Source of the DNA: Dirofilaria immitis
Lineage: Eukaryota; Nematoda; Chromadorea; Rhabditida; Onchocercidae
Assembly: GCA_024305405.1 (NCBI GenBank)
Contig: JAKNDB010000087.1
Span: 4,156,501 to 4,220,500 of the forward strand
Direction: 5' to 3'
DNA: 64,000 nucleotides
Below are positions 27,262 through 41,869 of the stretch, in pieces; position 1 is the stretch's first letter; every line of letters starts with the position of its first letter. Position numbers and translations under genes: made by a program. The notes below the pieces were generated by a model, which saw nothing but the letters and a program-made list of their open reading frames with translations, was not told the DNA's origin and did no database searches.

Positions 27262-29774
27262 TTAATTATTTTTTATAGTTTTACATCGTCTCTTCAATTT
27301 CGGCTCAAAATTTCTTGAAGCTTCTATCGTCTTGATTTGTGAATGATTATTTAGTTTTAGTGAACGACCAGCATGTTTATAGTTAATATTCACATATTCA
27401 TTGATGTGATTTCGAAACTTTCTTCGTATTCCATCTGCACACATATAACGAATTTTCCCAAACACGGGTCTGTTCTGAAAAAATAAGTTCAAGCAAGAGT
27501 TCTGGAGAAGTTGACAGAAAAAAAAATTATATTCATAGTGAAAATATTTGCGTGAAATTGTGTTTACAATCATAAAAGATAGATATATACCGAATGAGCC
27601 CGATCATGCATACCAAAATTCCACATAACGCCGCAGTAGCCATTAGGATCACGTCCGTCCAATTCATATTTGTCATTTTGTTCAATAAGAAAAGTATAAG
27701 CGGATTCATAGTCAGAAGACCATTCGATCACTTTTTTTGCCCAATACATACGAAGATAACCTGACATCTGTGAAAGAATGGCAATTAATTCATAGACAAT
27801 GTATAGCAGCAACGAAGAATTTCGTGATTTAATTGTCTTAATAAAAATATAATTGAAATTAAATTGATACTTTATGAGTGAAAACAAGTTCAAATTGCGC
27901 TGCATTCCAATAAATGTCATGCGTACATCCTTCTTCTAACTCTTTGTAACTATAAATATATTCCCGTTTATCGAGACGATGCTCATTCATCGTTTTCTTT
28001 ACCCATTCTGGTAAGCAATCAAACTGGAATGAATTCGATACTGTAGATTAAATGAGCTCACCGTAGTTTTTTTCAAATTAAATCATACTGTATCGTAAGT
28101 AGTTCTGTAGTAGTAAACAAAATTATGCGCTAGCTCACGTCGAATAACCAGTTCTTCCAAAAATGCATCTGAAGTGCAAGATATAAAATCTCATTAAGCG
28201 TTATCATACCACATGAATAAATTTGAAGTCGCAAATTTCCTCTGTCTAAATAAACGTTAGCAACAAATTTTTTCTTATCATATGCGCTTAATTTGTTAAA
28301 ATGGCTTATTTCTAAGAAAAATTACCCTTAGCAGACTTTGGTGCTTTAGATTGTTTTACTTCTTTAACGATAACAACTGGATTCAACATGCCAAAGTGAA
28401 TGTAAGGTGAGAGAAAACTCTGTTTTCCACTATTTGGGATATTCCTGACATAGAAATTCAACATAATCAAAAACCGAACAAAAAAAACCAAAAACGAGAT
28501 TCATACTAAAATTCTCAAAATTTTTCCAAATTCTAAGAAAAGAAAAAAATTAAACCTTTCTTTGTCATATGAGTTTAAACTGTTAGCAATGAAATAGTCA
28601 AGAACTTGGCGCGCAGCAGTTTCTCCTCCTTTTAGTTTACTGCTTGTTTTGCAATCATCAACAGCTCTTATATGCTCTAGTGAAACGTCTATGCAGTCCA
28701 AGTTATACTCCACTACACTGAAACATCAGTAAAGCGTGCAAAATAATCACATCTTAATCTTTGACCAGTGCAAGCTTCTCAATTCTTGCAACTCCACTTT
28801 ATTAATTAATTAAAAAACCTTATTTAAATGAAAGAAAATTTTCAGTGTTTTGCAATGTATACAAAAGCACGAGTTTTGCGTTTGTTTAATTATGTTCCTT
28901 GGTCTGCTCATTACCAATATAGATGGGACGATTATAGTTACGCACTTTTTCCATGATTCACAGTAAGTTTCTGGAGTAACATTCCATTCTTCAGCAAGAA
29001 AATCGTCAAGGATATGCCACGCTACTTTCCGAATTGTGTTAGCGTTATAAGCTGGCTTACTACACAAGACCTGAATTGTTTACATTTTAAACTCATTTTT
29101 TCCAAATAAATTCATAAACTTAGAAGAATTCAGTAATTTCTTCTGACAAGCTTTTAGAGAAATTGTAGCAATGGTCTGAAAAGAAAAATAAATAAAATGA
29201 ATATTAACCATCGCGGGTATGGTGACGTTTCCTTCAACTTGCGTGAATCTGCGACACCTTATTACAAACTTATCATTAAGATTTTCATCAAAGTTGCGAT
29301 CTTCACGCAAATAAGCAGCATCTGTAACTACTTCGCAGGCTACTTCAGATAATTTCAAAATAATTTCTGTAGCTTCCTCATTATTGCTTGCCTTCACAAT
29401 TAACAAAGGAACATGCAAACGCGATAGATTATTTTTAAACAATTCAATCCTTCTAAAAGAAATTTCCGTTGTGCCAAATTATGCCGATCTGCAACAAATA
29501 GCTTTTATTAAAAATTGATGATAGCTCTGCAAACGTGAGCAATGCTTTAAAATCATATTAAATCGTTATTTAGTTAAATCTATAAAATGCGTAGAAAATT
29601 GCCTGCTTGGTAGATGTAGACGACAAGAAGTGGCACTTTATATTTGTTGGCCTTCTGAGATGCAAATGAAAACGAAGGTGAATGCTGGGAACGAATAGAG
29701 CGAGCCAAAAGAAGAACATACTTCCCTGCGAAAATATTTTGCCTATTCAAAGGCTGTATGCGGGCACTTTTCAT
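27262..29774 (-). CDS. Class II CPD DNA photolyase
   Basis: Deoxyribodipyrimidine photolyase, class II, repairing UV cyclobutane dimers with FAD and light. Nine exons: 29,774-29,603; 29,488-29,209; 29,070-28,942; 28,712-28,556; 28,444-28,326; 28,168-28,089; 28,023-27,871; 27,767-27,591; 27,474-27,262; about 493 residues after correction. Class II blocks in order: [110 protein letters not shown]. The FAD-pocket and catalytic C-terminal half is well kept; the N-terminal antenna domain is divergent ([12 protein letters not shown] where the family normally has a Trp and an Arg-Asp-Gln-Arg type motif). Two single-base gaps occur, in A5 runs at 29,432-29,436 and 28,946-28,950. Intron 1 has a GC donor. 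A TTGCAG acceptor ends one base before the ATG. Confidence 0.92.
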
Positions 29775-30333
29775 CCTGCAATATATTCAATAGCCATGTA
29801 TTATGGACCCAAACGTCATATTGATGTGCAATGAAATCATCCTAAGCCAAATCAACCTTTTCTACCTCTATCATATATTGGAAAACATGTAGCAGAAGAG
29901 TTCATTAATCCATCCATAATATTTTGGTAAAATAAGGGTTATGGAGATGATACATACATTACTAGGGCATATCAGATTGGTGGCATCATAGCGCCTTCGT
30001 TGTCATGGAAATATTGCTCTCGTTGGAGGGAAGAAGACAGTCTTGACTATTGATTTGAATTACATAATGTTGGAGGTCTGAAGAATAATGTTCTTTCTTA
30101 GAGCATTATGTCCAGTCGAGATATTTTCTTTTATTTTTCTTTTATGAGTAACAGTTTTAATCCTTGCTTTATCATCATTGTGTGAAGAGGTTATCAGTAA
30201 AATAGAACAAAAATGATAAGAATGTAAAAAAATGGGTACATCGGAATGAACATCACGAATAGAATGGTTAAGTTATTATTGGTTGAAGGGAGATTTTAAC
30301 TCATGATAGACACAGATGATTGCTTCTGAGTTG
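29775..30333. other. Spacer between sarcoglycan and photolyase
   Basis: About 560 bases separating two minus-strand genes. It contains the probable trans-splice acceptor of the photolyase at its left edge; otherwise nothing is recognised. Confidence 0.45.
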
Positions 30334-32627
30334 TTAACTGCAAATGCCTCGATCCGCTCGACAATCAGCTCCAACTACGGCTATAAACAGTAGTCCATTT
30401 TGACATACGCATAATTGATATTGTGCACTCCCTCGAGCTTCACTTCTTGGTAATCCTGGCATAACTATATTGCTTGATTCAAAACGAACTTCACCCTGCA
30501 ACATTTCCACATCTTGAAGATAAAATCATGCGAAATCTAATCGTTGCAATTTTGGAAACAGTTAATTCATGCAGGAATAATTGATAAGAATGATGCTTGT
30601 AAATGCTTTATTGTTATCAATAACTGACCTGCTTGGAATTTATGGTAATGTCAAGAAGAGATGACAATTGGATTTCTCCGGCTGCGCTAGTAATTTCAAT
30701 ATCTTGATCCGCTTCTAGGTTCAGACTTCTAGTTGGTGATTCCAAACTAAAAAAATTTCATTCTAAATTTATTGGATATATTATCTGTCATCATTATTTT
30801 ATTATCCTTAATCCTCAAGTCCTTATTTAATGCTCTTTCCAATTGCATTTAAATTTTCGCATAACATCTAATAGTTTAGGATATCATCACATTCTCAAAA
30901 GCAAATACAAAATTGTTATATCATTTTATTTTTCTTGATATTATTAAGCAATTCTATTGAATCCGGATCAAGAAAATTTTGTAGCTTGTAATAACTGTTA
31001 CTAAGCAAACCTTAGGGGACTATCAGATTCCGGACGAATGAGCGCTGTTTGTATAGCTCCTTCAAAAACACTTCCACCGTCATCTGAAATTGATGCTGAA
31101 TTTCCTTACTTTTTTATCTTTTTCTTCGATAAATTGAGCATCTTAAAATCAACTAGTAATAACTAATGAAGAGTTTCGAAATCATAACTTCGAATTTCGT
31201 AGCATACCAAGTATCCGAAGATTTTCAAGTTTAAGACCAATTTCGTTTGATTCAGCAAAAAACAGCAATTTTCGAGAATTATCATAAATTTCAAAGCGAT
31301 CACACACTGCCTCCATACGTCCATCTTGATACATGTTGATCATGGCAGTTTGATGTCCAGAAATATTTCGAGCTTTTATGAAAACACCGCGGTATGAATC
31401 GATTGTTAACGCTTCATTCTATAATTCCATTAAATGCTTGATTTCTTTCATTTCCGCGTGAAACTGTTGAATTCCAAATTACGAATCTGACGGAATTTAA
31501 AAAAGAGATTTACATTAGTAATGAGCTGTTATTCTGTTATTCGAAAATTTTTAAACGTTATGTGAAACAAGAGATGTAAGTTGAAACATCTGCCGTAGAA
31601 AGTTCTGCAAAATGAATAGGCCGATCAAACTGCGCTTCGCCCATAATTTGAATACTATCATCTTCAATCTTCATTGTACCCATTCCGGTCTACAATGATG
31701 AAATAATATGATGAATATGAAGCAAAATAAAATTTGTTCATTTTATCTAGTTTTGGCTTATACGATATCTACTTATTTATGATTATTTATTTCGCTTCCT
31801 ATGATTAGCGGGACAAACAGATATACGAAGTGCACCATCCTTGAGAGATTGGAGAACAGATAACGTAGTAATATTTGAAAGAAAAAAGTATACCGTGGAA
31901 ATGTCGAGAACAGATATAATCCATATAGTTAGTGCTAAATTTAATATGACGGCTACGGTAAGCGTGCAAATGAAACAGTACAAGCACCGCTTTCGCCAAC
32001 CATAAACACCAACTCTAAAACCATAATGGTTATATCTGTTCATCTTCAATCTGTTGAAATATTAATAACTGAAGTATTTGTTTCCTATCAAAATCTATCA
32101 GAAATTTTGGTTTGTTCTCAGCCGTACAACTTAACATGAAATTAGAGATTTCATTTATGGCGGTAATCAATAAAACTGTTCCAAACAGCTAAACTTCTAG
32201 TGCTTGCTCTTTGGTTACTAAATCTTTTCACTTAATCACCTGATAGTTGATTGCTTAATAATTTCTATCAATGATCTCAACCGACACATAAGTGAACATA
32301 ACATATCCTCTCAATAACTTCTGAGATAAACTTGTTGTCTCACGTAAATATTATCTGTTTGTTGCTACTTCAAACTGCAATCTGAATATCAGATTTTATG
32401 ACACCAGCAATATGTATATATGTATGCATGCATATATTGTATAAACCTGTAAATATCAGATGCAGAAGATGGTTTAACAGCAGAATGAATAATAGCAGTT
32501 GAATATGGTGGTACCATAGTGCCTTGTAACGACGAAGGTGAACGTTGGAAATTATAGCTACTGCGATCCCAAACGGGCTCATCACTCCGTTGATACAGGG
32601 AAGACGACTGGTCACATCGGTACTCAT
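30334..32627 (-). CDS. Gamma/delta (zeta)-type sarcoglycan
   Basis: Type II membrane glycoprotein of the sarcoglycan complex, which is part of the dystrophin-associated assembly at the muscle membrane. Exons: 32,627-32,447; 32,050-31,894; 31,689-31,588; 31,418-31,208; 31,083-31,011; 30,746-30,629; 30,495-30,334 (TAA). All junctions are GT-AG and close in phase; no frame break is present. Signatures: GVYGWRKRCLY immediately before the membrane segment (VAVILNLALTIWIISVL), TGMGTMKI, the repeat-like beta-rich ectodomain, SPTRSLNLEA, and a C-terminal cysteine cluster (CVCQNGLLFI, then C and a last CS). The first in-frame ATG in the leading exon is at 32,517, giving a cytoplasmic N-terminus of vertebrate-like length. 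The frame stays open to the acceptor at 32,628, so a longer N-terminus from an unseen upstream exon is possible. Confidence 0.93.
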
Positions 32628-35600
32628 CTGGAAATATTCACTTATACAAAACTTTATATAATATTACATTATAATAGACATCGATTGATTTGTAGCAATT
32701 CATCTCAATTTTATGGGACAGTATACTACAGAAATGACATCATCCTATGTACAATTTTTTCTCCTCTCAGGATTTATTGCCTTGACCACGGAAAGTATCA
32801 TTTTCATTTTCTTCTAAACGGCACTTATTTTTATCTTGAAAATTGCTTGGATGCAAGAAGTGGAAAAAAATTAAATCGTTTCTCATTCAAGATATAACTG
32901 TAATCGAGGATAACAAACGATAAATTTTAGTATGACAAGTATTTCCGTACTTCTTTTTTTTTTTAATGTGGCAAATATTTTCGTACTTAACTGATTAGAA
33001 GTGTTGATGTTTGATTATGTTCTTTGTACCCAGTTTTTATACTATTTTATAAAGGAAAAAAAGTTGCAAGATGAGATCAAAGAAGAGTAGGAAAGACACT
33101 GCTATCAGATAGTGATATTATTGAGTTATCACTTGGTACGTTTAAAAGAAATCAAAATGTTTGAAGTTGAACAAAACAATAATTTCGAATTAACAATAAG
33201 TGAATTAACTTTTAGTTCAAAAAAGTAATGCCACCTGTTATTCGCTGAACAACAGTATATATTAAGATGAGAATGGAATGAAACGGAGGTTGGTGGAATA
33301 CAGCACTACATATGAATGAATAAGATAAGAAACGGGCATATTTCAAATACATATTTCGATCCTTCTCTAACTCGTCTCTCTGCTATATCATTTTATCATT
33401 ATAATTCGCTTCTCAGACTTTCATTGTTTCTTAGACTTTATCCTATACAAATTGTTATCGTTACTTTAGTCGACTTAGATCTTTGCAAATCGAAAATTCA
33501 GACAACATTCTCATCTCTCAACAGCTGTTGCCTCCTGGTTAAGCAAGGGAGATGATAACAGTGATATGAATGATATATTACAGTGTGCTGAGTGTACTGA
33601 GAAGTATTGTTTGAAAAGGAATGCATATATTAGTCTGCAGTAATCAGCAAGTGAAAATATGCGAAATGAATAAAAACATGCGATATAAATGTTATATCAT
33701 CGTATTGTGATAATCTGGTGCAATAAGGTTTTTCTTACAGTCAATTAACAATGTAGTAGCTAGAAGTCACTCCAAACTGATAAAGTAATTTTTAAATCAA
33801 AATTCAAAAATAAATGTGAACTCGATAATTACATGACATGATCAATGTTCCAGGACTATTGACTTCGTTTTTTTATTAAACAAAAGGCATAAGACAAAAG
33901 CCTTTTGAGCCAAAAGCCTTCGATGTCAGCAAAAGCCAAAGATGTAATTATTTATATATAGATAGGAATGTTAAAAAGATCAAGCGGCGATGCCGTAAAT
34001 ATTATAAACAAAAAAATCATAATATACAAAGAACATTAAAGTTTAAGTATCATACCGAAGTTATAAGAAGGTCAACAAGCTGAAAGGATAAGGATGTTTA
34101 CTGTCAAAACACTCGATTCACTGGTCAACAGAATAAGAGGCGACATGTCGAAGGAGACATAGAAAGAAGGAGCTCAGAAGGATTTAAAAGGGAAGGATTT
34201 CGGAGTGAAGTTGATTACGCGAAGAATTCGACTCAAGTTCAGTTCCACAGCGAAGGTTCAATGTCATGAACAACAGCAGTGGTGAAACGAAAGCCAAAAC
34301 GATAAAGCTAAAATAAGATACGACGCTGGTTGTATAAATGCGATATTGTGTAATAATATAAAGAGACCCAAATAAAGCCTATTGTTGACTTAGCCAGGTT
34401 ATAAAAGCCAAAAACGACCAATCTCTAGTTAGCAACTTCTAATTAACAAAAATAAAGAAAAGGATTCTTTCCTCCAATTCTGAAGAAATGATAAGAACTG
34501 AAATAAATAGTTTTCTCAACATTAGATGACTAAATATTCAATTCAATATCTTTTTTGCGAGAATAGATCGGGGACAAATCTTGTTGGCAATAAAGTTTAT
34601 TTTTATATCGCAAAAAACCGTTAATAATTTTCGCATCTATCACATCATGAAAACAAAGATAAATGTTTTAAGATCTATCAACCAAATCCTCAAAGCACAT
34701 CCTTATAGTTATTTCAGTTTAATAATATGCCCATAAAACTTCTTATCAACTTGAAATCTTCGACGTTTATCTGGATTTTAAATTCAATACTTGTTTCTTA
34801 TGGAAAAACCTTAAACTGATTGATAATAGAAAAAATGACTTTTGCGAATTATTAGTTAATCATCCGATAACAGGTTTAAATGTTTTGCTTTTTCAAGTAT
34901 AGAAGCTCTTGATCTATTATTGGAGTTTTTAAAGTCTAATGGCAGAAATATCGTTTTATAGTACACAAATCGAAAACAGATACGTTAAAATGGTTAATTC
35001 AAATGATGAATGAAAGGGAGAAATGTTAAGAGAATAGAAAAAATAAGTTGAATGGAATGGTTTGATAAACTGAATGGAAAAATTCCTAAAATTCCCGTCC
35101 GTCTACGGACGTCATCTCGAAGAAAACGTGTTGTACTGAATATCTTAACATTAGATTTAAATGGTACCACTGGTGATTAAGTCTGCTTTTAGCAAATCAT
35201 TTTTCAAATAATATAAAATTTTGTTTTCGTCTAATTTTATTATAACCTGAATTAGACGAAATTTAGATGGTGTTTTATTCATCGTATGTTTACAGTATCT
35301 ATTGATTTTGCAGGTATTTCAAATGCTTGTCAAAAATATATTATATTGAATGCTGCGCTGCATCTTCATGATATCAAAATAAGCAACTAAAAACTATTTA
35401 AAGAGATTTGCTGATGGTAGTGATATATTGTTTGGCATTCCATTTTTGAAATTAAGAAATTAATTGAATACCATATCAGGATCAAAAGTAATAGTATTAA
35501 AACTTCATTCTTGAAGATCAATATTCAATGTAAACTTGTGATGAGAGCTTTTTTTGTTTCACACTCTTTATTTTTGTAGTTAGTAGCCAAATAATAATGT

Positions 35601-36106
35601 GTAATTTTCATTGTCATCAGATTTCTATTTACTGTAATAAGTTATTTTCATTATAATGACAGCATTAGCTGGTTTCAAACTTTACTCCTAATTATTTCGT
35701 AAAATTATGGATATGATCATATTAATATAAACATAATAATATAGAGATACATTTAATAATATTTTTTCTAAAAATAACAATGTAATGACGTATATGTCAA
35801 TAACATATTCATCTGCCGATAATATATAAGCTTTTTAGGAAGATGGAAGGGTAGATATTGATATTTAGTGGTGACAACAACAGTACCAAGAGACACTCAT
35901 TTCTCCAGATTCTCTCTATTGCCAATTTCCTTACAAAATAATCCTAATAATAAAACCAGAAACAATCTAAACAATTCAGAGTGATCATTAATTACAACAA
36001 ATAATTATCATCGTCATCCAGCGCTACCTTAAGTGTAGCAAACCGTTTTGGTACGGATTGGTGTTCAGGTGGGGATTTGCTTGTCTAGGTCTTCGAAAGA
36101 TTTCAG
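32628..36106. other. Intergenic, nothing firmly recognised
   Basis: About 3.5 kb. A 119-codon plus-strand frame at 32,538-32,897 starts inside a sarcoglycan exon on the other strand and is rejected. Around 33,890-33,950 the heptamer AAAAGCC recurs four times. At 34,060-34,400 base composition is less AT-rich, with a TATA-like stretch followed by an AATAAA hexamer; this could be a solo terminal repeat or an old exon, but I cannot show it. Confidence 0.4.
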
Positions 36107-36107
36107 G
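36105..36107 (+). promoter_or_regulatory. Probable trans-splice acceptor of DIMT1
   Basis: A TTTCAG acceptor ends five bases upstream of the DIMT1 start codon with no matching upstream coding exon. This is the position expected for spliced-leader addition in nematodes. Confidence 0.55.
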
Positions 36108-36111
36108 TATT

Positions 36112-38333
<2,222 letters not shown>

Positions 38334-38844
38334 TGAACTTTTATTAGTACAGAAATACACATCAAATTCTGAATAATTTAGGAAATTCAAATGTTATTTT
38401 ATGTCGATAGACTTTAATCTTCGGTATATTTCTCATAAATAAAAATGTCTTTTTATTCTGTGACACACTATAACTTGCTTTTATATTTATGTTATAAGAT
38501 TTTTTTACAATTCCACCTTTATTCAACTTATTTGTGACAAAAGATAATTGATGATTAGCAAAAATGAAATACACAACAAAAAAGTAATATCCCAAAAACC
38601 GGAGTTAGTGATATAAATTGTGTTGGAAATCTCCAGATATAAACTGTGTTGGGAAAATATATGTCTAATTATTGTTATATCCTTAATTTTTACACTACTT
38701 AGGAAGTATGAAGATATGTTACTGAGTTTTTGATTCAACAGTAACAGGCATTGTAGAGCTTAATTTCAGAAGAGAAGATGTCATGTAAGAAAAGCTATAA
38801 TAAAGTCAATAGATCATTAAGCTTTTGTCCCACTTCTCCAATCA

Positions 38845-41028
38845 TTAGAATTTGATTTGGCGGTAGCGAGCTGCACCTTTTCGAGCAAGCTGGTCTGCTT
38901 TTCGTTTCCAAATATTCCCATATGTCCAAAAACATGTTCGAAACGTACCTGGAATCATGTAAGTCGAATGCACATGGAATTTCTGCAATTTTTTATAACT
39001 TCTAGTTATATCACTACCTAACAACATTATAAGTTTAATTGCAGTATAAATATGTTAGGTTTCTAAAGTTCACTGTTGTGAAATACTCTTAAGAGAATAT
39101 TTACATAGTCTCGTAGGCTGAAAATATACCACAATGAATTGTCCAATCATGTCAGATCATTGCAGTCGTATGTTACTGATAAGTACATTGCTAAGTCTAT
39201 ATCACTTTGTTATCTCGATCGTTATTTTATTTTTGATGCTAATATTAAACTGCAATTCCAGAGAAAAGGACTAGAGGATGGATCAATAGTCTTAGTAAAA
39301 CTGAGTTAACATTAACACAACAGATTTAGGTTCATGATTTTAAAATGTACCTGACTTATAAAAGAATGTGAAGTCTCTCATTTCCAACTAGTACTGTTTA
39401 GTGATAAATACACAATAATATACTCTTGTCATATTTTAATTCAACCGGAATGCATATGCACTATCCACTTTTTAGTGCTAATAATATTTTGATATTTTTA
39501 GAATATATACTAACATTTATATTCTTGACTAAGCTATCTAACTGAATGATGAGATCTTGGTTCTTGACAGCTATGCCATTTGATGTTTTCCAACCATTCT
39601 TTCGCCACCGATGTATCCATAAATTCATCGTTTGAATAAGAAGACTGGAATCTGTACGGACAATAAGCCGTTGATATCCTCGTTGAATTGCCTGAAAAAA
39701 TGAGGTAAATACTTCTTAGATTTAGAATACCAGATTTTTGCTACATAAAACCTAAAACTAAAATCCACCGTTTGTATAGCCCTTATGACTGCTATAAGCT
39801 CAGCTCTATTATTCGTAAGTGGTCCATCAAGAAGTGGTTCAGAAATGTTATCAACGTGCTGTTCGCCCCAATAAATTCCAATTCCAGCAGCGACTCCAAG
39901 ACGACCGTTGTAGGAACATGCACCATCTGTATACACAACAGGAACTTTTTCCCACATATTCTGAGAAGCTAATTGCGAACTAAAAATCAATTTGATATTC
40001 ATTTTTCGCAAATCCAGTCATGAAATAGGAAACAAGGGTTAGAAGAGTGTACTGTTTTCATGACAGTCATGCCTTGAAATAGTATAGGAATAATTTGGCG
40101 TCTTATTGATATTTTTATTTCTAGAATGCCATGAATTGTTATCCAACTTTTATTTGTCCTTGAAATAAACCATCATTACCAGCAATAAAAATTTTTTACT
40201 TCTTTAGTCCGTCAATTTATTGTATTTGACATCTAATCTCTCGTCAAATAACATATACTGGTATCTTACTGGTTTGCTAAAAATTTGCAAAAGCTTCAAG
40301 TCCAGCGATATACTTATTAACTAACATTCAAGATCTAGACATTAGTAATATCATAACAAAGCATACCAAGGTGATTTCTGTAGTTCTGTCGTTGAAGATA
40401 GTTCAAATCGTGAACTTTTCCCAGTTCCTATTCGATAAAACGAATATAAAATTCTTATCTGATTTTCTTATGCTGCTAACTCATAATTTTACGCGGAAGA
40501 TTATGAGAACATAGTCAATATGTAATATATACTTTTTTTCATAGTACTTTACGTCTCTGAGTAGGGATTTAATAAAAAAAAATTTTTTTGAATTTGCTTA
40601 TCTGTGAAAGATTTTATAAATTCCTTATGAATAAAATTAATGTTTATATACCTGTATGTCTGGTAGCATTATTTTGCAGAATGAAAGCGATTGCATCACT
40701 CTGTGTAGCGAATCTCTTATACCTAAAATTAATGTCAGTATTTTGATCTATTTTTGGAAAAGAATCTTCGCAAGTTCATTGCAGACCACGGATGCAGGCA
40801 ATGTTTATAGCTATTCAGCTGTTTAGCCAGGATCACAAGTCGCCAGAATAAAAAAATTTTGCCATGATCTGAACGGTTTAGCACAACACCAACACTATAA
40901 TCGTTAATGCACATGCGAAGAACCAGCCTTGCATTTCGATATCCTTTTACTTGTCTTTCACATTCCGGCCAAGTTTTGTAGACTCCAACACAGTGACCTC
41001 GAACAACAGCATAATAACTAGTTTTCAT
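38845..41028 (-). CDS. Ribonuclease H1
   Basis: RNase H1, cleaving RNA in RNA/DNA hybrids in nucleus and possibly mitochondria. Exons: 41,028-40,928; 40,722-40,652; 40,427-40,367; 39,979-39,769; 39,691-39,515; 38,948-38,845; about 241 residues. Residues 5-50 form the hybrid-binding domain (YYAVVRGHCVGVYKTWPECE, then YKRFATQSDAIAFI). A short linker leads to the RNase H fold with the DEDD set: Asp96 (YTDGACS), Glu138 (NNRAELIAV), Asp162 (RTDSS) and Asp226 (GNEKAD), plus His216 in the GHMG loop. Intron 1 uses a GC donor. One base is missing in the A4 run at 38,899-38,902, between GNE and ADQLARKGAA. A TATTTAG acceptor lies 11 bases upstream of the ATG. It is convergent with DIMT1, with about 510 bases between stop codons. 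Confidence 0.95.
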
Positions 41029-41869
41029 TCCTAATTCTCCTAAATAAGAAGTGCCAACATAAAAATTTATTTAAATGAGTCGTCAATTGTTCATTCTTTC
41101 GAAACAATAATTATTAAATGATCAATTTCGAAACAGGAAATCTTAATTTTAGAACTTCGATACGAAAACTTAAATTGTTTTGCACCAATTTATTTCTACC
41201 ATAGACGTAATAAGGGTAATCTTTTAACTTGAATAGAAAGACCAATTTTCCTCCAACATTCCGATTAATTAATCATAAACAATTTTAGTGGAATTCCTAA
41301 CACTGGATAACAGAAGTAAAATATGTAAACTATTACCAAACTAGAGTAATTTATGTGATATCAAGAAAGTCTTGAAATTTTAATAAAAAAATTTATCTGA
41401 CAATCGAATGTAGTGACAAATGACAAACAGATGTAACAATATAAAACTGTTCAAGAGAGAAGAAAAATTTAAAATAAGAGTAGAACAAAAAACTGCGTCA
41501 AGAAATAAAAATGTAAGTGCCAGTCGATATCAAAACCTGGTCACAGGACTGATCAATTTTTGAATAAAAATGAACAAAAAATAAATGTGTTTATGAAGGG
41601 ATATAAAGGGATAGTAAGAACAATAAGGATATATCAAAAAATAAAGCTATGCACAAAATGGATGAAAAAATAAGATTAACAACATTATAAGAATATCTGC
41701 ACGAATGTCCAAATTTCTACTAATAAATTGCAGAACCTGCTGAAAAAAGGCTTTCGAATTTGGAACTTCATTATTGCATTTACGAGAAAAAAAACTCTTA
41801 CTAAATAAAAATATCAACAAAATCTACCGGAAACACAAAACCGTATATGGAGATAAAATAATCGTAGGA
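41029..41869. other. Spacer between two hybrid-binding-domain genes
   Basis: About 840 bases between RNase H1 and the upstream multi-domain gene on the same strand. No exon found; the RNase H1 trans-splice acceptor is at 41,040-41,041. Confidence 0.45.

Noticed and set aside
32538..32897. 119-codon plus-strand frame
   Set aside because: Its start overlaps the sarcoglycan leading exon on the opposite strand; the sarcoglycan reading is the conserved one.
34060..34400. Possible solo LTR or old exon with TATA-like and AATAAA signals
   Set aside because: No second copy, no boundary dinucleotides and no target duplication could be shown by eye.
39772..39972. 66-codon plus-strand frame
   Set aside because: Antisense to the conserved RNase H catalytic exon, so a shadow.
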